Below are positions 33,646-43,307 of a stretch of 64,000 nucleotides of DNA, one piece after another (within the stretch, counting starts at the first letter, position 1; each line of letters opens with the position of its first letter). This DNA is from an uncultured Lachnospiraceae bacterium. GTDB lineage: Bacteria; Bacillota; Clostridia; Lachnospirales; Lachnospiraceae. The notes beneath the pieces were generated by a model. That model was not told the DNA's origin. It worked only from the letters and a program-made list of their open reading frames with translations, and did not search any database. Made by a program: the position numbers and the translations under genes. The stretch spans positions 1 through 64,000 of the forward strand of contig CADCII010000006.1 in NCBI GenBank assembly GCA_902801515.1, written 5' to 3'.

Positions 33646-35016
33646 ATGCAGATACTCATTAAGAACGGAAGACTTCTGGATCCGGAATCCGGAACCGACA
33701 AGGTGACGGACATCCTGATCGAGGACGGAAAGGTCACTGATATCGGAGAAGGCCTGAAACTGCCTGCGCCAAAGAAACGCAAAACAGGAATAGTTGTAGG
33801 CGCCGGGGATGACATCGTCTCTGATGAATCGGCAATCCTCGATGCCTCAGGCTGCTGGGTCGCTCCGGGTCTTGTGGATCTGCATGTACATCTTCGCGAT
33901 CCGGGACTTACCTACAAGGAAGATATCGGGACGGGGGCTGAGGCTGCTGCGCAGGGTGGTTTTACAACAATCTGCGCAATGCCGAATACGAAGCCGGTTA
34001 TCGATACGCCGGATAAGCTGAATTATGTACGCTTTAAGGCTGCCGCCCTGTCGCCAATCCATGTCATGCAGATCGGAGCCATTACCCGGGGGCAGAAAGG
34101 GGAAGAACTTGCTGATATCTCCGGGATGGTCGATGCAGGAGCGCCTGCTATCTCAGAAGACGGCAAAAGTGTTATGGATGCACGAGTCGCGCTGGAAGCA
34201 TTCCGCCTTGCCGCATATCTCGGGATTCCGGTCTGCGCCCACTGTGAGGACAGGAATCTTGTTCACGGCGGAGTGGTCAACGAAGATGCCAACGCGATCC
34301 GCCTGAAGCTTCCCGGCATCTCAAACTGTGTGGAGGATGTGATCACAGCCCGCGATCTTGTGCTTGCGGCGGAGACGGGAGGTCATCTCCATCTCTGTCA
34401 TGTGTCTACCGCAGGAGCCGTGGATATGATACGGATCGCGAAAGAGCGCGGGGTACACGTAACAGCGGAGGTCTGCCCGCATCATCTGACCATGACAAGC
34501 GATGATATCAGAACGGATAATCCGCAGTATAAGATGAATCCGCCCCTGAGAACTCCTGCTGACAGGGATGCGCTGATCCAGGGACTGAAGGAGGGCACAA
34601 TCGACTGCATCGCGACGGACCATGCGCCTCATGCGGCAAATGAAAAGTTCGGTTCTATGCTGACGGCTGCCTTTGGGATCGTAGGGCTGGAAACAGCTCT
34701 CCCGCTTATGGTCACACGGCTGGTGGAGCCGGGGATCCTGAGTCCGCTGGAACTGATCCGGCGGATGAGTACAAATCCGGCAAAGGCATTTAACCTGATG
34801 GAAGAATACGGGGATGGCAGGATCGCTGTCGATAACCCGGCGGATATCGTCATTATTGATCCGGCAGAAGAGTGGATCATAGATAAGAAGAGATTTGCCT
34901 CAAAAGGGAGAAATACTCCTTTTGACGGATGGAAAGTCCGGGGAAGAGTAAAATGTACGATCTGTGACGGAGAGATAGTTTACAAGGACGGCGGTTTTGA
35001 CTTTGCAAAGCCATGA
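33646..35016 (+). CDS. pyrC: Dihydroorotase
   Basis: 456 residues from the ATG 5 bases after GGAGGTG; longer in-frame starts overlap the deacetylase gene. Class I dihydroorotase motifs: DLHVHLRDPG (metal ligands HxH), EDIGTGAEAAAQGGFTT, CHVSTAGAV, and ATDHAPHA with the catalytic Asp. It closes carbamoyl-aspartate to dihydroorotate in UMP synthesis. Length is a little above the usual 425-430 because of a 20-residue insertion after residue 40 (KKRKTGIVVGAGDDIVSDE). First gene of pyrC-F-K-D-E. Confidence 0.95.
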   Translation: MQILIKNGRLLDPESGTDKVTDILIEDGKVTDIGEGLKLPAPKKRKTGIVVGAGDDIVSDESAILDASGCWVAPGLVDLHVHLRDPGLTYKEDIGTGAEAAAQGGFTTICAMPNTKPVIDTPDKLNYVRFKAAALSPIHVMQIGAITRGQKGEELADISGMVDAGAPAISEDGKSVMDARVALEAFRLAAYLGIPVCAHCEDRNLVHGGVVNEDANAIRLKLPGISNCVEDVITARDLVLAAETGGHLHLCHVSTAGAVDMIRIAKERGVHVTAEVCPHHLTMTSDDIRTDNPQYKMNPPLRTPADRDALIQGLKEGTIDCIATDHAPHAANEKFGSMLTAAFGIVGLETALPLMVTRLVEPGILSPLELIRRMSTNPAKAFNLMEEYGDGRIAVDNPADIVIIDPAEEWIIDKKRFASKGRNTPFDGWKVRGRVKCTICDGEIVYKDGGFDFAKP

Positions 35017-35040
35017 GCTAAACAAGAAAGGATTGAGAAG

Positions 35041-36093
35041 ATGATTGATCAGCTGGTTAAGGCAATCAAAAAGACCAAAGCACCGATCTGCGTGGGACTG
35101 GATCCGCAGATGAGCTTTATCCCGGATACGATAAAAGGCCGAGTATTTAATGAGACGGGCGAGACTCTCGAAGGGGCTGCGGAAGTGATCTGGCAGTTCA
35201 ATAAGGAGATCATTGATGCCACTTATGATCTGATCCCTTCCGTGAAGCCGCAGATTGCGATGTATGAACAGTTCGGAATTCCGGGACTTGAGGCTTTTAA
35301 AAAGACCGTGGATTACTGCAAGTCGAAGGGACTTATCGTGATCGGAGACGTGAAGAGAGGCGATATCGGCTCCACGTCTGCCGCTTATGCAGCAGCGCAT
35401 CTGGGAAGAGTCATGGCGGGCGACAGAGAGTATGCAGCCTTTGATGAAGACTTCTGTACCGTCAACCCCTACCTTGGTTCGGACGGTGTGGTACCGTTCC
35501 TGAAGGAGTGTGATGCGCAGGACAAGGGGATCTTCATACTGGTCAAGACTTCCAATCCCTCCAGCGGCGAGTTTCAGGACCGTCTGGTACTGGTTCCGGC
35601 AGAAGGGCTGGATGGAGCGTCTGCCCTCACGGTAAAAGAAGAGAAGGAAATGAACCTTCATAAGCTTGTGAAGGATGTCGATAAGGAGATTCTGAAACAG
35701 TACAGGGTACGTCCTCTGTACGAGATCGTCGGCGAGAAGGTTGCCGAGTGGGCGTCCGAGCCAAGGCTGATCGGCGAGTCCGGGTACAGTGAAGTCGGAG
35801 CCGTTGTCGGAGCAACTTACCCGGAGATGGGTAAGAAGCTCAGAAAGATCATGCCGAAGAGCTTCATTCTGGTTCCGGGGTACGGAGCACAGGGCGGAAA
35901 GGGCGACGATCTGGTTGCGTTCTTCAACAAAGACGGACTCGGAGCGGTAGTCAACTCCTCGCGCGGTATCATTGCTGCCTATACAAAGGCTCCCTATTCA
36001 GAGAAGTACGGGACTGATGGTTTTGCGGATGCTGCAAGAGCTGCGGTAAAAGACATGAAGAAGGACATTGCGCAGGCACTGGAGAAAGTATGA
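35041..36093 (+). CDS. pyrF: Orotidine 5'-phosphate decarboxylase, type 2
   Basis: 350 residues, longer than the usual 270-310 of the type 2 branch. ICVGLDPQMSFIP at the N-terminus, VIGDVKRGDIGSTSAAYA with the catalytic Lys-Asp pair near residue 105, TVNPYLGSDGVVPFL and FILVPGYGAQGG near the end identify it. It makes UMP from OMP. It shares its end with the start of pyrK (ATGA overlap). Confidence 0.93.
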   Translation: MIDQLVKAIKKTKAPICVGLDPQMSFIPDTIKGRVFNETGETLEGAAEVIWQFNKEIIDATYDLIPSVKPQIAMYEQFGIPGLEAFKKTVDYCKSKGLIVIGDVKRGDIGSTSAAYAAAHLGRVMAGDREYAAFDEDFCTVNPYLGSDGVVPFLKECDAQDKGIFILVKTSNPSSGEFQDRLVLVPAEGLDGASALTVKEEKEMNLHKLVKDVDKEILKQYRVRPLYEIVGEKVAEWASEPRLIGESGYSEVGAVVGATYPEMGKKLRKIMPKSFILVPGYGAQGGKGDDLVAFFNKDGLGAVVNSSRGIIAAYTKAPYSEKYGTDGFADAARAAVKDMKKDIAQALEKV

Positions 36094-36869
36094 AATACAG
36101 AGAACAGGCAGCTGTACTGAATATCGAAGAGATCGGGAAAGACATCTTCAGTCTTGTCCTCCAGACAAGACTGATTGCGAAGGAAGCAGTTCCCGGCCAG
36201 TTCGTTTCCGTTTATTCGAACGATAAGAGCCGTCTTCTTCCAAGGCCGATCTCCATCTGTGAAGCAGACGAAGAGAGCGGATGCCTGAGACTGGTATTCC
36301 GGATCGCAGGAGAAGGGACCAGGGAATTCTCGCGTCTTGAGACCGGCGACAAGGTCGATCTTGTCGGTCCGCTTGGGAACGGTTTCCCGGCGGAAAGGGC
36401 GGAAGGCAGGAGAGTCTGGCTGATCGGAGGCGGCATAGGGATCCCCCCGATGCTCCAGCTGGATCATAATCTGGAGGAAATGGGAGCAGCTTCGGGCGTG
36501 ACGGCCATCCTGGGATACAGGGATGAACAATTCCTTCTTGAGGACTTTTCCTGTGAATGCGTGATCGCGACAGAGGACGGGAGCGCAGGAACAAAAGGGA
36601 ATGTACTGGATGCGATCCGGGAAAATGATCTGAAGGCAGATGTGATCTATGCCTGCGGCCCGACACCGATGCTCCGCGCCCTGAAGGAGTATGCGCTTAA
36701 GGAAGGAATCGAGTGCTGGCTGTCGCTGGAAGAAAAGATGGCCTGCGGAATCGGTGCATGCTTAAGCTGTGTGTGCAGGTCGACAGAGAAAGATGAGCAC
36801 TCACAGGTTAACAACAAGAGGATCTGTACAGAGGGTCCGGTGTTCTTATCGACAGATATCGAATTGTAA
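36090..36869 (+). CDS. pyrK: Dihydroorotate dehydrogenase B, electron transfer subunit
   Basis: 259 residues. A ferredoxin-reductase-like fold: LLPRPISICEAD (FAD site), GPLGNGFP, WLIGGGIGIPPML and IYACGPTPML (NAD site), then the [2Fe-2S] cluster ligands in CGIGACLSCVC and a later Cys (ICTEGPVF). It passes electrons from PyrD to NAD+. The start overlaps the pyrF stop by 4 bases. Confidence 0.95.
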   Translation: MKYREQAAVLNIEEIGKDIFSLVLQTRLIAKEAVPGQFVSVYSNDKSRLLPRPISICEADEESGCLRLVFRIAGEGTREFSRLETGDKVDLVGPLGNGFPAERAEGRRVWLIGGGIGIPPMLQLDHNLEEMGAASGVTAILGYRDEQFLLEDFSCECVIATEDGSAGTKGNVLDAIRENDLKADVIYACGPTPMLRALKEYALKEGIECWLSLEEKMACGIGACLSCVCRSTEKDEHSQVNNKRICTEGPVFLSTDIEL

Positions 36870-36883
36870 ATGAGGGAATAAAT

Positions 36884-37795
36884 ATGACGCCGAATCTAAG
36901 CGTGGACCTGTGCGGAGTTACATTAAAGAATCCGGTCATGGTGGCGTCCGGGACTTTCGGGTCCGGGGAAGAGTTCTCAGAGTTTCTGGATCTGAACCGT
37001 CTGGGAGCCGTTGTTACCAAGGGCGTGGCTTCCATACCCTGGCCTGGCAATCCGACACCCCGTATCTGCGAGACGCCTTCCGGCATGCTGAATGCCATCG
37101 GACTGCAGAATGCCGGATATGAAGTGTTTGCGAAACGTGACTTGAAGTTTCTGGAAAATTATGATACGAAGGTGATCGTTAATGTATGCGGTCACAGCCC
37201 TGAAGAATATATCGACTGTGTCGAAAAACTCTCAGCGGAAAGCAGACCCGATCTGCTGGAGATCAATATTTCCTGTCCGAATGTAAAAGAGGGCGGGATC
37301 GCTTTCGGAACCAGCCCGGCGGGAGTGGAGAAGATCACTGCAGCGGTGAAAAAGGCCGCAAGACAGCCTGTTATCATGAAGCTCAGCCCGAATGTCACAG
37401 ACATAGCGGAGATTGCAAGGGCTGCCGAGGCAGGCGGGGCAGACGGACTGTCCATGATCAATACACTGACCGGGATGAAGATCGATATCCGGCGAAGGAC
37501 ATTTGCCCTTGCGAACAGGACAGGCGGCCTCAGCGGGCCGGCGATCCATCCTGTCGCAGTCCGTATGGTATGGCAGTGCGCGCAGGCTGTGAAGATTCCG
37601 ATCATCGGTATGGGCGGGATCGCTTCCGCGGAGGATGCACTGGAGATGATCATGGCCGGAGCGAGCGCAGTTTCGGTCGGGACAGCCAATTTCCATGACC
37701 AGACCGTAACGATGCAGATAATCGACGGAATACAGCAGTATCTGGAAGAGAACAATATAAAAGGTATACGGGAACTGATTGGCTGCGTGAAGTAA
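36884..37795 (+). CDS. pyrD: Dihydroorotate dehydrogenase B, catalytic subunit
   Basis: 303 residues, type 1B. GVTLKNPVMVASGTFGSG at the N-terminus, NISCPNVKEGG with the catalytic Cys, PVIMKLSPNVTDI and IPIIGMGGIASAEDALEMI (FMN phosphate site). It oxidises dihydroorotate to orotate on FMN and needs PyrK to reduce NAD+. 14 bases after pyrK. Confidence 0.95.
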   Translation: MTPNLSVDLCGVTLKNPVMVASGTFGSGEEFSEFLDLNRLGAVVTKGVASIPWPGNPTPRICETPSGMLNAIGLQNAGYEVFAKRDLKFLENYDTKVIVNVCGHSPEEYIDCVEKLSAESRPDLLEINISCPNVKEGGIAFGTSPAGVEKITAAVKKAARQPVIMKLSPNVTDIAEIARAAEAGGADGLSMINTLTGMKIDIRRRTFALANRTGGLSGPAIHPVAVRMVWQCAQAVKIPIIGMGGIASAEDALEMIMAGASAVSVGTANFHDQTVTMQIIDGIQQYLEENNIKGIRELIGCVK

Positions 37796-37811
37796 GGAAA
37801 AGAGGTTATCG

Positions 37812-38468
37812 ATGGAAAGATACAAGGAAGAATTTATAGACTTTATGGTAGAGTGCCAGGTCCTGCGTTTCGGTGACTTTGTCACGAAGAGCGGACGGAA
37901 AACGCCGTTCTTTGTCAATACCGGTTTCTACCGTACCGGCAGCCAGCTGGCAAAACTTGGCGAATACTATGCGCAGGCTATCGAGGCGAAGTTCGGAACG
38001 GATTTTGATGTTCTCTTCGGACCGGCCTACAAGGGAATTCCGCTCAGCACGGCAACGGTGATCGCGATCGCTTCAAAATACGGCAAGGAGATCCGTTACT
38101 GTTCAAACCGCAAGGAGATCAAGGACCATGGCGACAAGGGAATCCTGCTGGGAGGTCCTGTCAATGACGGAGATAAGGTTGTTATCATAGAGGACGTCAC
38201 TACAGCGGGAACATCTATCCGTGAGACGCTCCCGATCGTCCAGGAGAGTGCAGGAGCGAAGGTCCTCGGACTGGTGGTCTCTGTTGACCGCTGTGAGAGA
38301 GGGACCGGCGAGAAGAGTGCCCTGGATGAGATCCGTGAGAATTATGGCATCGAGACAACAGCAATCGTTACCATGAAAGAAGTTGTAGAGCATCTCTGCG
38401 GAACCGTGATCGATGATGAACTGAAGGCAAGAATCGATGCATACTATGATGAGTATGGAGTAAAATAA
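37812..38468 (+). CDS. pyrE: Orotate phosphoribosyltransferase
   Basis: 218 residues. GDFVTKSGRKTPFFVNTGFY near residue 22, FGPAYKGIPL, and the PRPP-binding loop VVIIEDVTTAGTS near residue 122. It converts orotate and PRPP to OMP. 16 bases after pyrD. Carbamoyl phosphate synthase and aspartate transcarbamylase genes are not in this window. Confidence 0.95.
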   Translation: MERYKEEFIDFMVECQVLRFGDFVTKSGRKTPFFVNTGFYRTGSQLAKLGEYYAQAIEAKFGTDFDVLFGPAYKGIPLSTATVIAIASKYGKEIRYCSNRKEIKDHGDKGILLGGPVNDGDKVVIIEDVTTAGTSIRETLPIVQESAGAKVLGLVVSVDRCERGTGEKSALDEIRENYGIETTAIVTMKEVVEHLCGTVIDDELKARIDAYYDEYGVK

Positions 38469-38482
38469 ACGAGGAGGATATT

Positions 38483-38641
38483 ATGGAAAACGGTGAGAAG
38501 ATCTATAAGACGATGAGTGTAACAGGAGTGATCGCGATGACTGCAGGGATCATTGTCGTGGTGGTAGGCGTTGTGACCGGCGTTATGGCAATCGTAAGCG
38601 GAGCCATGCTCATAAGCCAGAAGAAGAATGTTCTGTTCTGA
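38483..38641 (+). CDS. Small single-pass membrane protein (52 aa)
   Basis: An ATG 5 bases after GAGGAGG opens a 52-residue frame: a charged head (MENGEKIYKTM), one long Val/Ile/Gly-rich membrane segment (about residues 14-42) and a short basic end (SQKKNVLF). Its stop overlaps the VanZ start by one base (TGATG), which argues that it is a real, coupled gene. No family is recognised. Confidence 0.7.
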   Translation: MENGEKIYKTMSVTGVIAMTAGIIVVVVGVVTGVMAIVSGAMLISQKKNVLF

Positions 38642-39114
38642 TGCGGAGAGAATCTGTTAAGAAGATCCGGATTCTCGGGACGGTTCTGTTTGCCGCATAT
38701 CTGGTGCTTCTGGTCTATCTGCTGTTTTTTGCTGAGCGGTATGGACGCGGAGCGGATGCCGGGCGGCATATCAACCTTGCCCCGCTGCGGGAGATCCGCA
38801 GGTTTCTGAATAGCCGGGATACCCTGGGAGAGAGGGCAGTGTTCCTGAATGTTTACGGAAACGTGCTGCTCTTTGTTCCGTTTGGAGCGATCCTCCCGGT
38901 TCTGCACCGGCACTTCAGGTCATTTCCGGTAACATTTGCGTACGGGTTCGTGCTGTCAGTGACAGTAGAACTTATACAGTATGCAAGCTGCAGAGGCAGC
39001 TGTGACATTGACGACGTGCTCCTGAATACACTTGGGTGCACGGCAGGATATGTTATTTTCTCTCTTATAAAACACTTTGTGATGAGAAAGGGACCAAAGA
39101 CGGGACAGACCTGA
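38641..39114 (+). CDS. VanZ-like family membrane protein
   Basis: 157 residues with about four membrane segments. The pattern VYLLFFAERYGRG, NLAPLREIRRFL, NVYGNVLLFVPFGAILP and ELIQYASCRGSCDIDDVLLNTLG is diagnostic for the VanZ/RDD-like family named after the teicoplanin accessory protein. Most homologues are chromosomal with no known role in resistance. It starts on the last base of the small membrane protein's stop codon. Confidence 0.88.
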   Translation: MRRESVKKIRILGTVLFAAYLVLLVYLLFFAERYGRGADAGRHINLAPLREIRRFLNSRDTLGERAVFLNVYGNVLLFVPFGAILPVLHRHFRSFPVTFAYGFVLSVTVELIQYASCRGSCDIDDVLLNTLGCTAGYVIFSLIKHFVMRKGPKTGQT

Positions 39115-39166
39115 CCAGCCTGAGACAGTGCTGCATCGTAAGACAGAAGGAAAGTTGAGAAGATAC

Positions 39167-39490
39167 ATGGCTAAGAAACCTAAAACATACAGATTTGAAG
39201 ACAGAAACCGGTACGGGCGGGGGATCATATCCACCGTCGCGAGTGCGGTCTCTGTCGTCCTGTTTCTTTCAACGGCGTTCATCTGCATGGTCATGGCCGG
39301 AAACGCTCCGCAGTGGATCGGAGCGCTTGGATTCTCCGGTTTTGTGATGGGATTCTACGGCATGGTGGCCGGCCTTGAGAGCTTCCGGGAAAGAAATCAG
39401 TCCTATGCGCTGAGCAAAACAGGAACGCTGATGGGAGGTTTCATGGTCGCTGTGTGGTTTATCGTCTTCTGCGTCGGACTTGCAGGCTGA
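39167..39490 (+). CDS. Small membrane protein, about three membrane segments
   Basis: 107 residues from the ATG at 39167; an ATG at 39128 is in frame but neither has a strong ribosome site. After a basic/aromatic head (KKPKTYRFEDRNRYGRGI) come hydrophobic segments at about residues 22-46, 50-66 and 85-105. Sequence style is conserved-hypothetical in Clostridia (possibly the DUF6142 group, uncertain). It lies between VanZ and the M29-like peptidase on the same strand. Confidence 0.6.
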   Translation: MAKKPKTYRFEDRNRYGRGIISTVASAVSVVLFLSTAFICMVMAGNAPQWIGALGFSGFVMGFYGMVAGLESFRERNQSYALSKTGTLMGGFMVAVWFIVFCVGLAG

Positions 39491-39537
39491 TACGGCTGGG
39501 CTGCGCGCGGAAGATGGAGGAGGAAGATTCATTTTTT

Positions 39538-41682
39538 ATGGGAAGTATCTGGGTTAAGGAAGAAGACAGGGCAATACTGAATGAAAGATATGATCTGGCT
39601 GTCGGCCGGGTCAGGGAGATCGAGCAGGAACCCGAGGTTCCTGCCTGTTTTGTTTCATATGTCAGAAAAACCGCGCAGTTCATACTGCTCATGGATGACA
39701 TAAAGACGAAACTTGAAAGCGGGTATTTTGAGGATCATCCGGAAGAACTGGCGGCCTGCAACAGGAAGATGTACGAAGATATCCTGCCGGAGAATTATGG
39801 CAGCAGTTTTGCCAATCCGGAGTATGCTGCCAGGCAGCTGGGAGAGGCTCTCGGGAAACTGCTGTGCTTTTTGTACGCGCAGGTAAGGGGCCTGATCACA
39901 TATGTCTATGAAGGGAAGGAAGAGGAGACCACAGCCCATGTGGAGCTGTTTGTGCAGGTCTGCGGGATCCTCAGACAGAGCGCTGAAGCCGGGCAGCAGA
40001 AGCCGGGAGATGAGGCGCAGGCTGCCCGCTCTGTGAGGGATGCGCTCTACTGGTTTGAAAGTGATTACGCGGACGTGATCATTGCCGGCCGGATCCGTGA
40101 GCAGATCGATCCTGACTGTGATTTTGCCGCGGATATCATCATGAACAGTGACCTGAATGACCTGAATTATCTGTATCGTTACGGTGAGTATATTACGGAG
40201 AGTGAGATCACTACGGCGAAGTATCTCAATTCCCTGCCGCAGGATGAGATCGACAGGATGGCTGATACCTGGAGCGAAGGTTACCGGATGGGATTCGTGT
40301 ACGCAAAAAAGCCGCTGGAGAAGAAGCGCACAGTGAACCTGCACTATCACGTGGGTTTTGAGCGGGTGGTGCGAAAGGCGATTGAGAACTTTGAAAAAAT
40401 GAATCTCCGTCCGACGATCTTCCGCTACGGCGCCAGTGCGCTGACGGTCAGCAGTGCTTACCGGAGCGGCCTTACCGGAGCGGCAGCAAATCCGCAGTAT
40501 GACTATGACCACAGAGAAGACGCGGCGCTTATGATGGACGCGAAGTTCGCGGAGCGCCGGATCGAAGTAGCCCAGTCAGCCTACGAGGAGATGAAAGACC
40601 TGGCGGCAGCTCATGGGGGACCGGCTGTGATGGAGACATTCGGTGAAGATCCGTTTGAGCCTGTCAGCAGGAAAGAAGCCTGGACATACGATGATAAACA
40701 GCAGAAGATCCAGGTGAAAATGAGAATGAAGCTGTCCCAGATCGTCAATAAGTACATAATCGGAAGCGAGAGGAGCTTTACCATTATCGCATTTCCGCTC
40801 CCTGACATTGCCGCCTCGGGGACAGGGGCTGTCCGGCAGATCGACACGGACAGATATAAGAAGATCTTCGATGAGATCATCAAGGTCAACACGCTGGATG
40901 TGCCCAGATACACAAAGATCCAGGAGAGGCTTATCGATGCGCTGAATAAAGGGACCTGCGCACACATACTCGGAGCAGGATCAAACCGGACAGACCTGAC
41001 GGTACAGTTCCATTCTCTGTCAGATCCTGAGAAAGAGACCATCTTCGAGAACTGCGGCGCAGACGTCAATATCCCCCTCGGCGAAGTGTTCACCAGCCCG
41101 GTGCTGAAGGGTACGAACGGGATCCTGCATGTGTCGCAGGTCTACCTGAACGGACTGAACTTCAGAGATCTGGAGATTCATTTCAAAGACGGGATGATCG
41201 AGAGCGCGTCCTGCTCGAACTTTGAGAAGCAGGAAGACAATGATGCATACATCAGGGACAATATTCTGTTCCATCATGATACTCTTCCCATGGGTGAATT
41301 TGCCATCGGAACCAATACCACGGCATATGCCGCGGCGAGGAAGTTTGGAATCGCCTCCAGGCTGCCGATCCTGATCGCAGAGAAGACCGGCCCTCATTTC
41401 GCAGTTGGCGATACCTGTTATTCCTGGGAAGAGGATGTCAGGGTCTTTAATCCGGACGGCAGGGAGATCGTTGCGAAAGACAATGAGATATCGATCCTCC
41501 GGAAAGAAGATCCCTCCAAAGCTTATTTCCAGTGCCACACGGACATCACGATCCCGTATGAGGAACTCGGACTGATCGAAGCGGCCGGCGAAAATGGGTA
41601 CCGCGCGGAGCTGATCAGGGACGGCCGTTTTGTCCTTCCCGGCACCGAAGAACTGAATGAAGCGCTGGACAAGGTACATTGA
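39538..41682 (+). CDS. M29-like aminopeptidase with large N-terminal extension
   Basis: 714 residues if started at the ATG 12 bases after GGAGGAGGAA; an ATG at 39514 precedes that site. The C-terminal 300 residues resemble thermophilic-type metallo-aminopeptidases (M29): NIPLGEVFTSPV near residue 511, MGEFAIGTNT near 583, AEKTGPHFAVGD near 612 and a C-terminal HTDITIP. The Glu/His/Asp positions match the two-metal site pattern of the family. The roughly 400 residues in front have no recognised domain and are about as long as a whole M29 enzyme, so this is a distinct, larger branch. Predicted cytoplasmic; probably a peptidase, substrate unknown. Confidence 0.7.
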   Translation: MGSIWVKEEDRAILNERYDLAVGRVREIEQEPEVPACFVSYVRKTAQFILLMDDIKTKLESGYFEDHPEELAACNRKMYEDILPENYGSSFANPEYAARQLGEALGKLLCFLYAQVRGLITYVYEGKEEETTAHVELFVQVCGILRQSAEAGQQKPGDEAQAARSVRDALYWFESDYADVIIAGRIREQIDPDCDFAADIIMNSDLNDLNYLYRYGEYITESEITTAKYLNSLPQDEIDRMADTWSEGYRMGFVYAKKPLEKKRTVNLHYHVGFERVVRKAIENFEKMNLRPTIFRYGASALTVSSAYRSGLTGAAANPQYDYDHREDAALMMDAKFAERRIEVAQSAYEEMKDLAAAHGGPAVMETFGEDPFEPVSRKEAWTYDDKQQKIQVKMRMKLSQIVNKYIIGSERSFTIIAFPLPDIAASGTGAVRQIDTDRYKKIFDEIIKVNTLDVPRYTKIQERLIDALNKGTCAHILGAGSNRTDLTVQFHSLSDPEKETIFENCGADVNIPLGEVFTSPVLKGTNGILHVSQVYLNGLNFRDLEIHFKDGMIESASCSNFEKQEDNDAYIRDNILFHHDTLPMGEFAIGTNTTAYAAARKFGIASRLPILIAEKTGPHFAVGDTCYSWEEDVRVFNPDGREIVAKDNEISILRKEDPSKAYFQCHTDITIPYEELGLIEAAGENGYRAELIRDGRFVLPGTEELNEALDKVH

Positions 41683-41750
41683 CAGCAGGGGTACATACGG
41701 TTAGAATCATGCAGAAAACAGAATATCTGACATGACAGAAAGGAGCACAC

Positions 41751-42257
41751 ATGGCAAAAGTCGGAATAGTAATGGGTTCGGACTCAGATCTGGAAGTTAT
41801 GGCGAAAGCCGCAGATGTCCTTGAAGAGTTCGGAGTGGAGTATGAGATGACGATCATCTCTGCGCACAGAGAGCCGGATGTGTTCTTTGAATATGCGAAA
41901 GGTGCTGAGGAGAGAGGATTCAGTGTGATCATCGCGGGAGCCGGCATGGCAGCTCATCTGCCGGGAATGTGCGCGGCACTTTTCCCGCTGCCGGTCATCG
42001 GCGTTCCCATGCATACGTCTTCCCTCGGCGGGAGAGACAGTCTGTATTCGATCGTTCAGATGCCGCCCGGAATCCCGGTGGCGACAGTCGCGATCAACGG
42101 CGGAAAGAATGCAGGGCTTCTTGCTGTGAAGATGCTGGCTGTAAGCGATCCGGAACTTCTTGCGAAACTCAAAGAGTATTCTGCGAAGATGTCCGGAGAG
42201 GTTCAGGCAAAGGACAGGAAGCTGCAGGAAAAAGGATACCGGGAGTACAGAAAATAA
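41751..42257 (+). CDS. purE: N5-carboxyaminoimidazole ribonucleotide mutase
   Basis: 168 residues, standard length. VGIVMGSDSDLEVM at the N-terminus, SAHREPD with the catalytic His, IAGAGMAAHLPGM and LGGRDSLYSIVQMPPGIPV. It moves the carboxyl group of N5-CAIR to give CAIR. No purK is visible here. Ribosome site AGAAAGGAGC. First gene of purE-M-N-D. Confidence 0.95.
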   Translation: MAKVGIVMGSDSDLEVMAKAADVLEEFGVEYEMTIISAHREPDVFFEYAKGAEERGFSVIIAGAGMAAHLPGMCAALFPLPVIGVPMHTSSLGGRDSLYSIVQMPPGIPVATVAINGGKNAGLLAVKMLAVSDPELLAKLKEYSAKMSGEVQAKDRKLQEKGYREYRK

Positions 42258-42281
42258 TATTTTATTTTGGAAGGAATATCT

Positions 42282-43307
42282 ATGGATTACAAGAAAGCAG
42301 GCGTTGATATTGAGGCAGGATATGAATCCGTCAGACTGATGAAACAGTTTGTGGAACGCACGAACCGTCCGGAGGTCCTGACAGGTCTTGGCGGATTCTC
42401 AGGCGCATTCTCCGCGAACGCATTCAAGGATATGGAGGAGCCGACCCTGGTCTCCGGGACTGACGGAGTCGGGACAAAACTGAAACTGGCATTTCTTCTG
42501 GACAGGCATGATACGGTCGGCATCGACTGTGTCGCGATGTGTGTCAATGACATTGCCTGCGCAGGCGGAGAGCCGCTGTTTTTCCTGGATTATATCGCCT
42601 GCGGCAAGAACTATCCGGAGAAGATCGCACAGATCGTCAAGGGAGTCGCAGAGGGCTGCGTGCAGTCGCAAGCTGCGCTGATCGGCGGAGAGACTGCAGA
42701 GATGCCCGGATTCTATCCGGAAGATGAGTATGACCTTGCCGGTTTTGCCGTCGGCGTTGTCGATAAGAAGGATCTGATCACCGGCCAGTCAATCTGTCCG
42801 GGTGATGTGCTGGTGGGCATTGCTTCAAGCGGCGTACACAGCAACGGGTTTTCACTGGTCAGGAAGGTTTTCGATATGGACCGTGAGAGTCTGGATACTT
42901 ATTATGATGAGCTCGGGGAGACACTGGGAGAAGCGCTGATCCGCCCGACCAAGATCTATGTGAAGGCGCTCAGGTCCGTGAAGGAAGCAGGCGTGACGAT
43001 CAAGGGCTGCAGCCACATCACCGGCGGCGGGTTCTATGAGAATGTCCCGAGGATGCTCCCGGACGGTGTGAAGGCAGTGATCCGCAGAGACAGCTATGAA
43101 GTTCCTGTGATATTTAAGATGCTGCAGGCGAAGGGTGAGATTGACGATCATATGATGTACAACACGTACAACATGGGGATCGGTATGGTCATGGCACTGG
43201 ATCCGAAGGATGTGGAAGCAGCGATCGGAGCTGTGGAGGCTGCCGGTGAGAAGGCCTTCGTGATCGGAACTGTAGAAAACGGCGAAAAGAGCGCGGAGCT
43301 GGTATGA
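42282..43307 (+). CDS. purM: Phosphoribosylformylglycinamidine cyclo-ligase
   Basis: 341 residues from the ATG after GGAAGGAATATCT; the ATG at 42267 lies before it. [41 protein letters not shown] (ATP site), [18 protein letters not shown] and [10 protein letters not shown] are hallmark PurM segments. It closes the imidazole ring to give AIR. It overlaps purN by 4 bases. Confidence 0.95.
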   Translation: MDYKKAGVDIEAGYESVRLMKQFVERTNRPEVLTGLGGFSGAFSANAFKDMEEPTLVSGTDGVGTKLKLAFLLDRHDTVGIDCVAMCVNDIACAGGEPLFFLDYIACGKNYPEKIAQIVKGVAEGCVQSQAALIGGETAEMPGFYPEDEYDLAGFAVGVVDKKDLITGQSICPGDVLVGIASSGVHSNGFSLVRKVFDMDRESLDTYYDELGETLGEALIRPTKIYVKALRSVKEAGVTIKGCSHITGGGFYENVPRMLPDGVKAVIRRDSYEVPVIFKMLQAKGEIDDHMMYNTYNMGIGMVMALDPKDVEAAIGAVEAAGEKAFVIGTVENGEKSAELV

